A DNA stretch of 25,344 nucleotides, from contig CAZJKE010000026.1 of NCBI GenBank assembly GCA_964546585.1, positions 1 through 25,344 on the forward strand, in the 5' to 3' direction. Numbering within the stretch: position 1 is the stretch's first letter; each line of letters begins with the position of its first letter. Under the pieces are notes generated by a model that was given only the letters and a program-made list of their open reading frames with translations, had not been told where the DNA came from and did no database searches. Below are positions 1 to 7,511 of this stretch, one piece after another. The stretch comes from CAZJKE01 sp964546585. GTDB lineage: Bacteria > Planctomycetota > Phycisphaerae > Phycisphaerales > SM1A02. The translations under genes and the position numbers were made by a program.

Positions 1-144
1 GTGACCCCGGGTGTGACCCTAGGTGTGACCCTAGGTGTGACCCCGGGTGTGACCCTAGGTGTGACCCTAGGTGTGACCCCGGGTGTGACCCCGGGTGTGA
101 CCCTAGGTGTGACCCCGGGTGTGACCCCGGGTGTGACCCCTAGA
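1..144. repeat. 12-bp tandem repeat, about 12 units
   Basis: Eleven perfect-length 12-bp units run from position 1 to 132, followed by one degenerate unit to 144. The unit is gtgaccc + (cgg or tag) + gt. Only two versions occur, one with a CCCGGG core and one with a CCTAGG core, in the order C T T C T T C C T C C. Both cores are 6-bp palindromes. A related 12-mer (acccctagagca) is then present twice, at 136-147 and 150-161, the second copy running over the stop codon of the gene encoded on the minus strand. The array reaches the first base of the window, so its true length is unknown and the window edge may be an assembly break inside the repeat. Confidence 0.95.
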
Positions 145-153
145 GCACAACCC

Positions 154-945
154 CTAGAGCAGGGCCCATATGCAGATGGCGAGCGATGCGACGGAGAACG
201 CCCCGACGGCGAAGATGACGCCGCTGGGGGGCCTGTGGGTGGGGGGTGGTTCAGCGCGCATGTCCATGGTCTCCCCGTCGTGCGAGGCAGCCTTGCCCAC
301 CGTCATCATGCCGTGCTTGAGATGATGGGCTACGAGCCACCAGTTGATTGGATAGGCACAGAGGAACCCTCCGAGAAGCGCGATGGACATGATGAACCAG
401 AAGGCCGGATTGGCCGGGCTGTGCGCACCTGCCACTGCGGGCATCCAGAGCCTTCCCACGAGCAGCATTCCGGCCATCAACAAGTTCATGGAGAGAAACT
501 CCGGAATGAAGGTCATCTTGAGGGACTTGACATAGTCGCCGCCGGCCATGTCCCGCATGGCAAACGCCTGGAAGAAGGTCCAACCGAACCCAAAGCCCAG
601 CACATACTCAAGGGCGATATCCATCCCTGGACTGAGTATCAGCAAGCTGCCGATCACCGCCCCAGCAATGATCCCAAGGCCATCGCCCGCGGCACAGTGC
701 ATCGTCGACCCCAGCACCTGCCGCCATCTCGCCGCGACATAGTCCTCGTGCGTATTCGACAGCGGCTCCCTACACCCAAGTACATAAAAAAAGGCCCCAA
801 ACGGGCCCGTGAAAAGCGTCAGTATGAAGAAACTCCACTTGAGCACCGTCGCTTCCGGCGTCCGCCCAAGAAGGAGATCAAGCCCCACATACAGGGCTGA
901 CATCGCCGTGAGAATGAACCAGAGCAGCATGACGCCATCGAGCAT
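154..945 (-). CDS. DUF4396-type multi-pass membrane protein
   Basis: This is a 263-residue integral membrane protein of unknown function. Hydrophobic segments are visible near residues 1-30, 36-56, 90-115, 120-135, 150-165, 180-200 and at the C terminus. The motif YPINWWLVAHHLKHGMM resembles the conserved Tyr-Pro-x-Asn-x-Trp-Leu-Val...Lys-His-Gly-Met core of DUF4396 proteins, which are sometimes annotated near copper-handling genes; the family call is from memory. The reading frame stays open upstream to 996, but ATG at 945 has ACGGAGG ending 7 bases before it, while the 996 start has no ribosome site, so 945 is preferred. The gene is divergent from the exported-protein cluster at 1212, and its stop lies right beside the 12-bp tandem repeat. 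Confidence 0.65.
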   Translation of the reverse strand: MLDGVMLLWFILTAMSALYVGLDLLLGRTPEATVLKWSFFILTLFTGPFGAFFYVLGCREPLSNTHEDYVAARWRQVLGSTMHCAAGDGLGIIAGAVIGSLLILSPGMDIALEYVLGFGFGWTFFQAFAMRDMAGGDYVKSLKMTFIPEFLSMNLLMAGMLLVGRLWMPAVAGAHSPANPAFWFIMSIALLGGFLCAYPINWWLVAHHLKHGMMTVGKAASHDGETMDMRAEPPPTHRPPSGVIFAVGAFSVASLAICIWALL

Positions 946-1211
946 GGGGGGAGCCTCCGTGTGGAACCTTAGGGGGTCCAATAACAACCTCCGCATTCAG
1001 TCTCGCTGGGAGTCTACTGCGATTCAATCCGCACAGGTGGACCCATACGGGGTCTTCTTACCGTCCCGTGGTTGCCAGATCGCAGGCATGGCGCATTGTT
1101 GGCTCGTGGAAGTGGGGTCGCATGAAGCTGCGGGAAACGGCTTCAGAGTCGCGTCCCCAAGCTTGAGTAGAAATGAACCTCATCAGTCAAGAGTCAGAGG
1201 AGATTACGAAA

Positions 1212-1859
1212 ATGAAACGGATCAACTGGTCCATTACAGCAGCGGGCGTCGCTTCGCTCCTGGCAGGAGGCTCGGCCTTTGCCGATCTCAACAGCATCTC
1301 GGTTGATGCCATTGACAGTGGAATGGGCATCGGCACGACATACCGCGTGTATGCGGATGTTGACGCTGGTGACCAGGTCAACGCCGTCTATGGCGAGGCT
1401 GGTGCTGCACTGCACATCGAGAGTTCGACCTCGTTTTACCAGAATGCGTTCGGAAGTCAGACGCCCCCGTCTGCCGCGCTGATCGCAGTGTTCCCCAGCC
1501 TTGCATTTGACAGCTTTGTCTCCATCGGTCGTCTCACAGACACCGACAACGGCATGCTGGAAATCGGCATTGACTGGGCCGCGTTCGAAGGCAGCGGCGG
1601 AGCAATCGACACGGACAATGGTTCGTGGTTTGCCACGCCGGACAACGCGCAGGTCCACGAAGTGGACGGTCGCGTCCTGATCGGTCAGTTTACGACCGAC
1701 GGTGATGTGAGCGGCATCGTCAACCTGCAGGGCAAGGATGTCAGCCTGAACAACTGGAACGCCGTTGGCGTCGAGTTTGCTTCAGGTGTGATTCCCGCCC
1801 CAGGTGCGATCGCCCTTCTGGGCATCGCGGGCCTCGCAGCAAGGCGTCGCCGACGCTGA
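1212..1859 (+). CDS. Exported PEP-CTERM-like protein, copy 1 of 3
   Basis: This 215-residue protein has a signal peptide (MKRINWSITAAGVASLLAGGSAFA, cleavage before Asp-Leu-Asn). A central domain carries TYRVYADVDAGDQVNAVYG, FYQNAFG and FDSFVSIGRLTDT. The C-terminal sorting tail has Pro-Ala-Pro-Gly, a hydrophobic stretch (AIALLGIAGLA) and five arginines. Such tails are recognised by exosortase-type enzymes and place proteins at the cell surface or in extracellular polymer. The central domain recurs in many Phycisphaerae exported proteins but has no assigned function that I know. ATG 1212 is chosen over ATG 1173 because GAGGAG at 1197-1202 sits 9 bases upstream and the signal peptide begins there. 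It is the first of three tandem paralogs and is followed by a strong hairpin at 1887-1929. Confidence 0.85.
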   Translation: MKRINWSITAAGVASLLAGGSAFADLNSISVDAIDSGMGIGTTYRVYADVDAGDQVNAVYGEAGAALHIESSTSFYQNAFGSQTPPSAALIAVFPSLAFDSFVSIGRLTDTDNGMLEIGIDWAAFEGSGGAIDTDNGSWFATPDNAQVHEVDGRVLIGQFTTDGDVSGIVNLQGKDVSLNNWNAVGVEFASGVIPAPGAIALLGIAGLAARRRRR

Positions 1860-1886
1860 GCCGCCACGGCTTCCTGAGAAGGATTT

Positions 1887-1929
1887 CAACGAACACCGCC
1901 CAGACCCAGGTCTGGGCGGTGTTTCGTTG
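1887..1929 (+). terminator. Hairpin terminator after exported-protein copy 1
   Basis: A perfect 15-bp stem (1892-1906 with 1909-1923) encloses a 2-base turn. The pairing extends outward with one bulged base (caacg with cgttg). Only a short T-rich stretch follows (gtttcgtt). It lies 28 bases after the stop codon of the gene ending at 1859. Confidence 0.75.
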
Positions 1930-2035
1930 GAGCCAGGCTGTGTTTCCCACTGTTTTTCTTCGCCGGAACCGGTTGCCAAGGTTCGGGTTACGCCGAACAG
2001 CCGTGGAAAACCAAGAAGACAGTATCGATGTCCCG

Positions 2036-2065
2036 TTGACGGCAACAGGGATCGGCGGCTAGTTT
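2036..2065 (+). promoter_or_regulatory. Candidate sigma-70 promoter for exported-protein copy 2
   Basis: TTGACG at 2036-2041 is followed by TAGTTT at 2060-2065 with an 18-base spacer. The -35 match is good and the -10 match moderate. It lies about 135 bases upstream of the ATG at 2201 and after the terminator of the previous gene, so copy 2 may be transcribed on its own. This is pattern matching only. Confidence 0.35.
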
Positions 2066-2200
2066 TCGCATCGGAGATCGTTACCGGACGCAGCCGGGAA
2101 CTACTGCGATTGGACAGTTCGATCTCACCACGGATGGTTCGCGGCACTGTGCCGCGGCGACATACACGAGGTGTTCCGCAGGAAAAGGAGAGGAGCACAG

Positions 2201-2848
2201 ATGAAAGTCAGGAGGACAGATTATGTCGTGGCGTCAATCGTCACGGCGTTCACAGGCGGCATGGCGTTTGCCGACTTCCAAAGCATCTCGATCGATGCTG
2301 TTGACAGCGGATTTGGGATCGGCACGACATACCGCGTCTATGCGGATGTCGACGCTGGTGATCAGGTCAATGCAGTCTATGGCGAGGCAGGTGCAGCACT
2401 GCACATCGAGAGTACCGCGGCCTTTTATCAGAACGCCTTTGGTGGTAACACGCCACCTTCGGCCGCGCTGATCGCGGTGTTCCCGAGCCTTGAGTTCGAT
2501 AGCTTTGTTTCCATTGGTCGTCTGACGGACACGGATGACGGCATGCTGGAAATCGGCATTGACTGGGCCGCGTTTGAAAGTGGTGGTGCGATCGACACGG
2601 ACAATGGTTCGTGGTTCGCCACTCCGGACAACGCGCAGGTCCACGAAGTGAACGGTCGCGTCCTGATCGGTCAGTTTACGACCGACGGTGATGTGAGCGG
2701 CATTGTCAATCTACAGGGCAAGGATGATGCTCTGAACAACTGGAACGCCGTCGGTGTCGAGTTTGCTTCAGGCGCTATTCCTGCACCTGGTGCAATTGCC
2801 CTTCTCGGCCTGGCCGGCTTGGCTCTGCCCCGCCGTCGTCGCCGTTGA
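2201..2848 (+). CDS. Exported PEP-CTERM-like protein, copy 2 of 3
   Basis: This 215-residue paralog is very close to the preceding gene product across the whole mature domain (TYRVYADVDAGDQVNAVYG, FYQNAFGG, FDSFVSIGRLTDTDDGMLEIG, DNGSWFATPDNAQVHEV). It has its own signal peptide ending Gly-Met-Ala-Phe-Ala and a C-terminal Pro-Ala-Pro-Gly / AIALLGLAGLAL / poly-Arg tail. ATG 2201 follows a purine-rich site (aaaggagaggag, 2185-2195); the GTG start at 2171 would add a charged leader ahead of the signal peptide and is rejected. Nucleotides 2652-2703 are identical to 1666-1717 of copy 1, including synonymous positions. This points to recent duplication or gene conversion. Function is unknown beyond probable surface location. 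Confidence 0.85.
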   Translation: MKVRRTDYVVASIVTAFTGGMAFADFQSISIDAVDSGFGIGTTYRVYADVDAGDQVNAVYGEAGAALHIESTAAFYQNAFGGNTPPSAALIAVFPSLEFDSFVSIGRLTDTDDGMLEIGIDWAAFESGGAIDTDNGSWFATPDNAQVHEVNGRVLIGQFTTDGDVSGIVNLQGKDDALNNWNAVGVEFASGAIPAPGAIALLGLAGLALPRRRRR

Positions 2849-2884
2849 AATTGCTTGGCGTTTTCGGGGGTGTTGATTCATTCG

Positions 2885-2917
2885 CCGCCCCGGCCTCACG
2901 GCCGGGGCGGTTTTTTT
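2885..2917 (+). terminator. Rho-independent terminator after copy 2
   Basis: A perfect 11-bp GC-rich stem (2885-2895 with 2900-2910) and a 4-base loop (tcac) are followed directly by seven T residues (2911-2917). This is the most canonical intrinsic terminator in the window. Confidence 0.92.
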
Positions 2918-3128
2918 CATGACATGTCAAGATGGGCGATTAGAAGCCCGTTTATTGGCAAAAAATGCTCGAATGGCTGCTCCCGCCTCTTGATTCCGCT
3001 CATACGCCGGGTATCGTGCATACCGGAAGCACCCAGATCAACGCTTTGCGTCGTGACGGGATTGGGAAGCTGGGGAACGAGTATTCGTTCTCTATGCACG
3101 AGTAACGAGAAAGAGGAGACAGTTCATT

Positions 3129-3767
3129 ATGAACAAGAGTGTTATTGGCCTGATGGCCGTTGGCTCTCTCGTCCTGACCGGACCCGCCTTGGCGGATCTC
3201 AACGGGATCTCCTGGGACACCGTCGACAGTGGCATGGGCCTCGGCACGACATATCAGCTTTACGCAGATGTCAACGCTGGCGACCAAGTCAACGCGGTTT
3301 ACGGCGACGATGCCGTTGCACTGCAGATCAATGCAGTGAACGGCAGCTTCTACCAACATGCGTTTGGTGGAGTCACGCCGCCTTCGCAGGCACTGATCAA
3401 CGCGTTCCCAAGCCTTGCGTACGATAGTTTTGTTTCCATCGGTCGTCTGACGGACACTGACGACGAAATGCTGGAAATCGGCATCGACTGGACCAACTTT
3501 GAAGCTGGCGGCCCCATCTTCACGGACAACGGTTCGTGGTTTGCGACCCCAGACAATGCTCAGGTCCACGAGGTTGGTGGTCGAGTTCTGATTGGTCAAT
3601 TCACCGTTGCAGGTGAGGGCCTTGAAGGCACGATCAACATCCAAGGCAAGGATGGCGCACTGAACAACTGGAATGCTACGGATGTGTACTTCAACACAGT
3701 CCCAGCACCCGGTGCTCTGGCGCTTCTCGGACTGGCTGGCCTTGTTGCCCGCCGTCGCCGGAAGTAA
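3129..3767 (+). CDS. Exported PEP-CTERM-like protein, copy 3 of 3
   Basis: This 212-residue protein is the most diverged of the three tandem paralogs. It has a signal peptide (MNKSVIGLMAVGSLVLTGPALA) and the shared central domain: TTYQLYADVNAGDQVNAVYG, FYQHAFGGVTPPSQALINAFPSL, YDSFVSIGRLTDT and DNGSWFATPDNAQVHEVGGR. It ends in Pro-Ala-Pro-Gly, ALALLGLAGLVA and a basic Arg-Arg-Arg-Lys end. Relative to the other copies it has changes around residues 60-75 (VALQINAVNGS) and a short insertion (AGEGLEG) near residue 160. GAGGAG at 3113-3118 lies 10 bases before the ATG. A hairpin at 3804-3836 follows. As with its neighbours, exosortase sorting is inferred from the tail and the biochemical role is unknown. 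Confidence 0.85.
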   Translation: MNKSVIGLMAVGSLVLTGPALADLNGISWDTVDSGMGLGTTYQLYADVNAGDQVNAVYGDDAVALQINAVNGSFYQHAFGGVTPPSQALINAFPSLAYDSFVSIGRLTDTDDEMLEIGIDWTNFEAGGPIFTDNGSWFATPDNAQVHEVGGRVLIGQFTVAGEGLEGTINIQGKDGALNNWNATDVYFNTVPAPGALALLGLAGLVARRRRK

Positions 3768-3803
3768 TTCCGACGAGAGATACGAGAGCCATAAACTGGC
3801 AAT

Positions 3804-3836
3804 GACAATGCCCCGCGATCCCAGCGGGGCATTGTC
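3804..3836. terminator. Hairpin terminator between convergent genes
   Basis: A 13-bp stem (3804-3816 with 3824-3836) with a 7-base loop lies between the stop codons of exported-protein copy 3 (ends 3767) and the sulfotransferase gene (ends 3849 on the other strand). The sequence is symmetric enough to act in both directions. A second small palindrome, ggtgtcagacacc, overlaps the sulfotransferase stop codon at 3845-3857. Confidence 0.75.
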
Positions 3837-3848
3837 TATTTGAGGGTG

Positions 3849-5288
3849 TCAGACACCTCCAAGTGCGGACTGCAGCGGGGCCAACAAGTCCCCGAACGGT
3901 TCGTGACGAGATACCGCCGTGTCATACAGCGGGCGTCTCACCTGATCCTGACTGAGTGTCAGCACTGTGCGGCCTGTTTCCCAGAATCGCAGGCAATCGT
4001 CTTCGAAAGGCAACTCGCAGAAGTCCAGAATGCGTCGCGCAGTTCCGGGCAGATCCCCCACGAGGTCCTCGTAGCGAACCTCCAGGATCCGATCGCCCAG
4101 TACTTCCCTCCAGTGTCGCATCAATCGGTTGTAGTCCCGGTGAAACGCGCCAATATCCTCGAGCCGGGCCGCCCACGGATTCGTCCCCGGTGGCAACTTC
4201 TGGGCAAAGCAGGAGAGCCCCATTGCCATGGGATTCCGCGTGCAGTGAATGAACGCCGCTTTGGGGAACACCTTCGCGATCGGCCCCAGCAATTGATAGT
4301 TGCCGAGTTGTTTGTCGACCATACGATCGGCGCTGCCCGCAGCGTCCATCAGGTATTCGTTGGCCAGCGATGCAAGATCCTCCTGCGTCAGCATGGACCA
4401 CGCCTCCGCGACGCCGCGGCCCGCGAGCGATTCGTTGATGAGGCGGGGCATGGATTCGATCTCGCCAAGGCCGCAGCCCTGCGAGTGCGCGTCGATGATT
4501 TGTTCGGTCAGGGTCGAACCGGACCGCAACATGCCCACGATGAATACGGGCCGTCGGCTTTCACAACCTGAATGGGGCATCGACTCGAATGCCTGTGCGC
4601 CAAAGGCTTCGATGATCGCATCGTGTTTCTCGGCATGTGCAGCGGCGTCAAACTGCGATACCGACAATGCATTCCCCTCTCCATACGCCTCCATTGCTGC
4701 GGTGTATTCGCCAGCCTGTTCCATGGCCTTGCCCAGCGTGAAGTAAAGGGTGCGGCGCGTTTCAAGAGGCTCTCGTTTCGCAGGAAGATGCGAAAGCACC
4801 GCCTCAGCAGCAGCGTGCGGGTCACCTTGTTCCATCCGGATTCGTGCATGAACAATGGCAATGACTGCATCCTCAGTTCCTTGTTTCAGCAGGGGTTCGA
4901 GCACCGCCAGAGCGCGTTCCGTCTTATCCAGCCGCAGGTACGCGTTCGCCTTGCCCGCCAGGACGCCGGGGTGATGCGGCGAGTGTTTCAGGGCACGGTC
5001 ATAGGCATCGATCGCCTCGTGGAATTGCCCCTGCGTCACCAGAATGTCACCCAGCAACCCGTGATAATCCGCTCGCTTTACATTGCGACCGATGGCGGCT
5101 CGGATCATCGTGATCGCTTCATCCCTCTTTCCCAGTTGATTGCACGCTTGCGCGAGCAACGCCAGGGCCAGATCATCTCGGCGACGATCGCCCAGCACCG
5201 CCCGCGCGAGCGCCTCGGCATGCATCGGTTGCCCTGTGCCTAGCGCCGACATTGCCTGCCGGAGCCGGGGATCAACCTGCTTTGCCAT
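3849..5288 (-). CDS. TPR-repeat sulfotransferase family protein
   Basis: This 479-residue protein should transfer a sulfuryl group from PAPS to an unknown acceptor. Residues 1-200 form TPR-like helical repeats (for example the repeats around HGLLGDILVTQGQFHEAIDAY and LYFTLGKAMEQAGEYTAAMEAY). Residues 225-479 are a sulfotransferase domain. The 5'-phosphosulfate loop is visible at 229-246 (VGMLRSGSTLTEQIID), and the 3'-phosphate element near 347-356 (IHCTRNPMAM). The acceptor (protein tyrosine, glycan or lipid) cannot be told from sequence. The start at 5288 has AGGAGG about 10 bases upstream. It begins 18 bases after the rho stop codon and its ribosome site lies in that gap, so it is probably co-transcribed with rho. 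The PAPS-producing genes sat and cysC are elsewhere in this window. Confidence 0.85.
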   Translation of the reverse strand: MAKQVDPRLRQAMSALGTGQPMHAEALARAVLGDRRRDDLALALLAQACNQLGKRDEAITMIRAAIGRNVKRADYHGLLGDILVTQGQFHEAIDAYDRALKHSPHHPGVLAGKANAYLRLDKTERALAVLEPLLKQGTEDAVIAIVHARIRMEQGDPHAAAEAVLSHLPAKREPLETRRTLYFTLGKAMEQAGEYTAAMEAYGEGNALSVSQFDAAAHAEKHDAIIEAFGAQAFESMPHSGCESRRPVFIVGMLRSGSTLTEQIIDAHSQGCGLGEIESMPRLINESLAGRGVAEAWSMLTQEDLASLANEYLMDAAGSADRMVDKQLGNYQLLGPIAKVFPKAAFIHCTRNPMAMGLSCFAQKLPPGTNPWAARLEDIGAFHRDYNRLMRHWREVLGDRILEVRYEDLVGDLPGTARRILDFCELPFEDDCLRFWETGRTVLTLSQDQVRRPLYDTAVSRHEPFGDLLAPLQSALGGV

Positions 5289-5306
5289 CGATTGAGATCC
5301 TCCTGA

Positions 5307-6437
5307 TCAGCCCTGCACGAGATCGGCGTTGGTTGGAAAACGACCCAGCGCGGAGAGCAACTGTTCTATCTGCGTCGGCGGACTCATGTTGAGCAATCGT
5401 CGCCGCAGTGCGGTGACTGTCTTCAGTTCCGCCGCCCCCATCAAGAGGTCCTCTTTGCGTGTGCCGGAAGCGGCGAGGTTGATCGCTGGATAGAGACGCC
5501 GTTCAGAGATCGACTTGTCCAGAATCAACTCCATGTTGCCGGTTCCCTTGAACTCTTCGAAGATGATCTGATCGGCACGCGAGCCAGTGTCCACCAGACA
5601 ACTGGCGATGATGGTCAGCGAACCAGGCTGCTCGATGTTTCGTGCAGCGCCGAAGAGTTGCTTTGGCACTTCCAATGCCCGGGAGTCAAGCCCGCCGCTC
5701 ATGGTCCTGCCGCTGTTGGCATATTTTCGTGAGTTGTTGAACGCACGGCCTACCCGGGTGAGCGAGTCGAGAAGGACCACGACATCCTGCCCGGCCTCCA
5801 ACAGCCGCTTCGCCCGTTCGATGGCCATGATGCCCAGTTCGATATGGGCGTCAATGTCCTGATCGTTTGACGACGCCAGCACTTCGGCTGGAACTGTGCG
5901 TTGGAATTCCGTCACTTCTTCGGGTCGCTCATCGATGAGCAGCGCAACGAGTTTCACATCGGGATGATTGTGGTGGATGCCAGCGGCCATGTTCTGCAAG
6001 AGAACTGTCTTTCCTGCCTTTGGAGGCGCTACGATCAAACCTCGCGTGCCGTAGCCGATGGGGCAGAACAGGTCGATGAGTCGACAAGCCGGAGGGCAAC
6101 CCGGGTGCTCCAACTGCATCCGCGGCTGCGGGTCGATGACGACCATTTCTTCGAACGGAAGATGGGCGGCATATTGACTGGGCTCGATGCCCTCGATCTC
6201 AAGCACGGACCGCACGATCGGTCGGACATTTCGAGGCTTACCCTTTCGCCTGTTTCGGCTCTTTCGCAAGATGACTTCCGCTGTCACCATCTGCCCTTGC
6301 CGTAGCGGGAATTCCTCGCGAAGCGCAGCGGGCACATACGGATCGTCGTCTCGAAGCACCGGTCCGTTGTTCCACTGACGCAGTCGCCCCTCGTGGGGCG
6401 AACTCCAATCAAGAAAACCGGTAATTGTTTCGGACAT
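5307..6437 (-). CDS. rho: Transcription termination factor Rho, short form
   Basis: Rho is a hexameric RNA-dependent ATPase that releases transcripts from RNA polymerase. The ATPase core is well conserved: P-loop APPKAGKT near residue 137, LLIDERPEEVTEFQR, Walker B VVVLLDS near 219, the Q-loop region SGGLDSRALEVPK, FGAARN, and the R-loop EEFKGTGNMEL. The protein is short, at 376 residues against about 420 in E. coli. It lacks the N-terminal helical bundle and starts directly in the cold-shock-like RNA-binding domain. In that domain the usual Gly-Phe-Gly-Phe-Leu-Arg is replaced by HEGRLRQ, whereas DPYVPAALREEFPLRQGQ still matches. ATG 6437 is chosen; a GTG at 6449 is also in frame, and neither has a clear ribosome site. 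It lies 66 bases after psuG and 18 bases before the sulfotransferase gene. Confidence 0.93.
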   Translation of the reverse strand: MSETITGFLDWSSPHEGRLRQWNNGPVLRDDDPYVPAALREEFPLRQGQMVTAEVILRKSRNRRKGKPRNVRPIVRSVLEIEGIEPSQYAAHLPFEEMVVIDPQPRMQLEHPGCPPACRLIDLFCPIGYGTRGLIVAPPKAGKTVLLQNMAAGIHHNHPDVKLVALLIDERPEEVTEFQRTVPAEVLASSNDQDIDAHIELGIMAIERAKRLLEAGQDVVVLLDSLTRVGRAFNNSRKYANSGRTMSGGLDSRALEVPKQLFGAARNIEQPGSLTIIASCLVDTGSRADQIIFEEFKGTGNMELILDKSISERRLYPAINLAASGTRKEDLLMGAAELKTVTALRRRLLNMSPPTQIEQLLSALGRFPTNADLVQG

Positions 6438-6503
6438 TGTGGTCTGCACGCATGGCGTGCTGATGCGGCGACGCCGATTGCCTCTGTCGTTCGTAATGAC
6501 TCG

Positions 6504-7511
6504 CTATGTCCCGGAACCCCGCTGCCCCTGGTCACGGGAAGGGGAGTATAGGCCATCGCATGCGATCCGGGCTGCTGCCGCCGCATTCTCGATCAACAGC
6601 GTGAGATTTGCCCGAAGCGACAAGCCCTGCGTTGCTTCTGCCAAGGCGGTCAACAAGACAGGCGTTCGGGAGTACCCCGGATCACCGGAATCCCGCCACG
6701 ACCGCTCTGCGGCTTCAATGACGCCTTCAAGCGATCCACGGGCTATCGCCGTGTCAGCCGGGACCGGCTTGGTGACCAGTACTGCCGATCGCTGCCCCAA
6801 CTCATCCCAGTGCACTCGGCAGAGTTCCGCAATCGCAGACGGGTCATCCAGCCGCGATATGCCCGGATCGTCAACGCTGTTGGCCTCGACGAATCGTGGG
6901 AACCAGTCGGTGCCCATGCCAACGACCGGGACACCAATTGACTCGATTGCTTCAACGGTCGCTGAAATGTCCAGAATTGACTTGCAGCCTGATGCAACAA
7001 CGCAAACGGGGTTTGTTGCCAGTGCTGCGAGATCCGCTGAAATATCCAAGTGTCGAGCCCAGTCCCGATGCAGGCCGCCAATGCCACCGGTCGCAAAGGC
7101 GCGGATTGGCGTCTCGGCGCGGCCGCACGCAAGCAGTGTGGTGGCGACGGTTGTTCCTGCAGAAGCACCTGCTCGCATGGCGGCGGCGATTGTTGCGAGT
7201 GACACCTTTGACGCATCCATGTTCGCCGCAAGAGCGACGAGTTCGTCGGGTGCGAGCCCAATGCGCAGGACGCCGTCGACAATCGCGATCCATGCCGCTA
7301 CACAACCACCACGATTGACAGCGGCGGTCATCGCTGCCGCGGCGGCTTGATTGATCGGCGTTTCGTGGCCGACATAGGATGGAGCTTCGCCGAATCTGTC
7401 CTGCCAGGGCTGCCGCGGAAGACCGCACGTCAGTACCGCCGTCTCCAGTGCGACAACAGGCCGTCCTTCATCAAGGGCCTTCGCCACATCGCTGGAGACA
7501 GTGATGCTCAC
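6504..7511 (-). CDS. psuG: Pseudouridine-5'-phosphate glycosidase
   Basis: PsuG reversibly splits pseudouridine 5'-phosphate into uracil and ribose 5-phosphate, the second step of pseudouridine salvage after PsuK. Family landmarks are visible in the 335-residue protein: VALETAVLTCGLP with the catalytic-type Glu at 23, Lys at 102 (SKVSLATIA), FATGGIGGLHR, HLDISADL with Asp 156, and SGCKSILDISAT with the Schiff-base Lys at 177. The insertion between residues 33 and 52 is somewhat longer than in E. coli PsuG. The start is GTG 7511, whose bases overlap the helicase stop as GTGA, which supports this start and translational coupling. No psuK kinase gene is present in the window, so the substrate phosphate would have to come from a gene elsewhere or from RNA turnover. 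Confidence 0.92.
   Translation of the reverse strand: MSITVSSDVAKALDEGRPVVALETAVLTCGLPRQPWQDRFGEAPSYVGHETPINQAAAAAMTAAVNRGGCVAAWIAIVDGVLRIGLAPDELVALAANMDASKVSLATIAAAMRAGASAGTTVATTLLACGRAETPIRAFATGGIGGLHRDWARHLDISADLAALATNPVCVVASGCKSILDISATVEAIESIGVPVVGMGTDWFPRFVEANSVDDPGISRLDDPSAIAELCRVHWDELGQRSAVLVTKPVPADTAIARGSLEGVIEAAERSWRDSGDPGYSRTPVLLTALAEATQGLSLRANLTLLIENAAAAARIACDGLYSPSRDQGQRGSGT

Noticed and set aside
1..144. Possible CRISPR array
   Set aside because: Units are 12 bp and contiguous with no unique spacers, and no cas genes are present.
1..900. Plus-strand frame open for 299 codons starting with (Pro-Gly-Val-Thr / Leu-Gly-Val-Thr) repeats
   Set aside because: The repeat is open because 12 is a multiple of 3, and the rest is antisense to the DUF4396 gene, which has membrane segments and a proper ribosome site. 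No protein features are visible in the plus frame.
3840..4571. Plus-strand ORF opposite the sulfotransferase
   Set aside because: It is antisense to a clear sulfotransferase, carries no recognisable motif and has no ribosome site; high GC produces many such shadow frames here.
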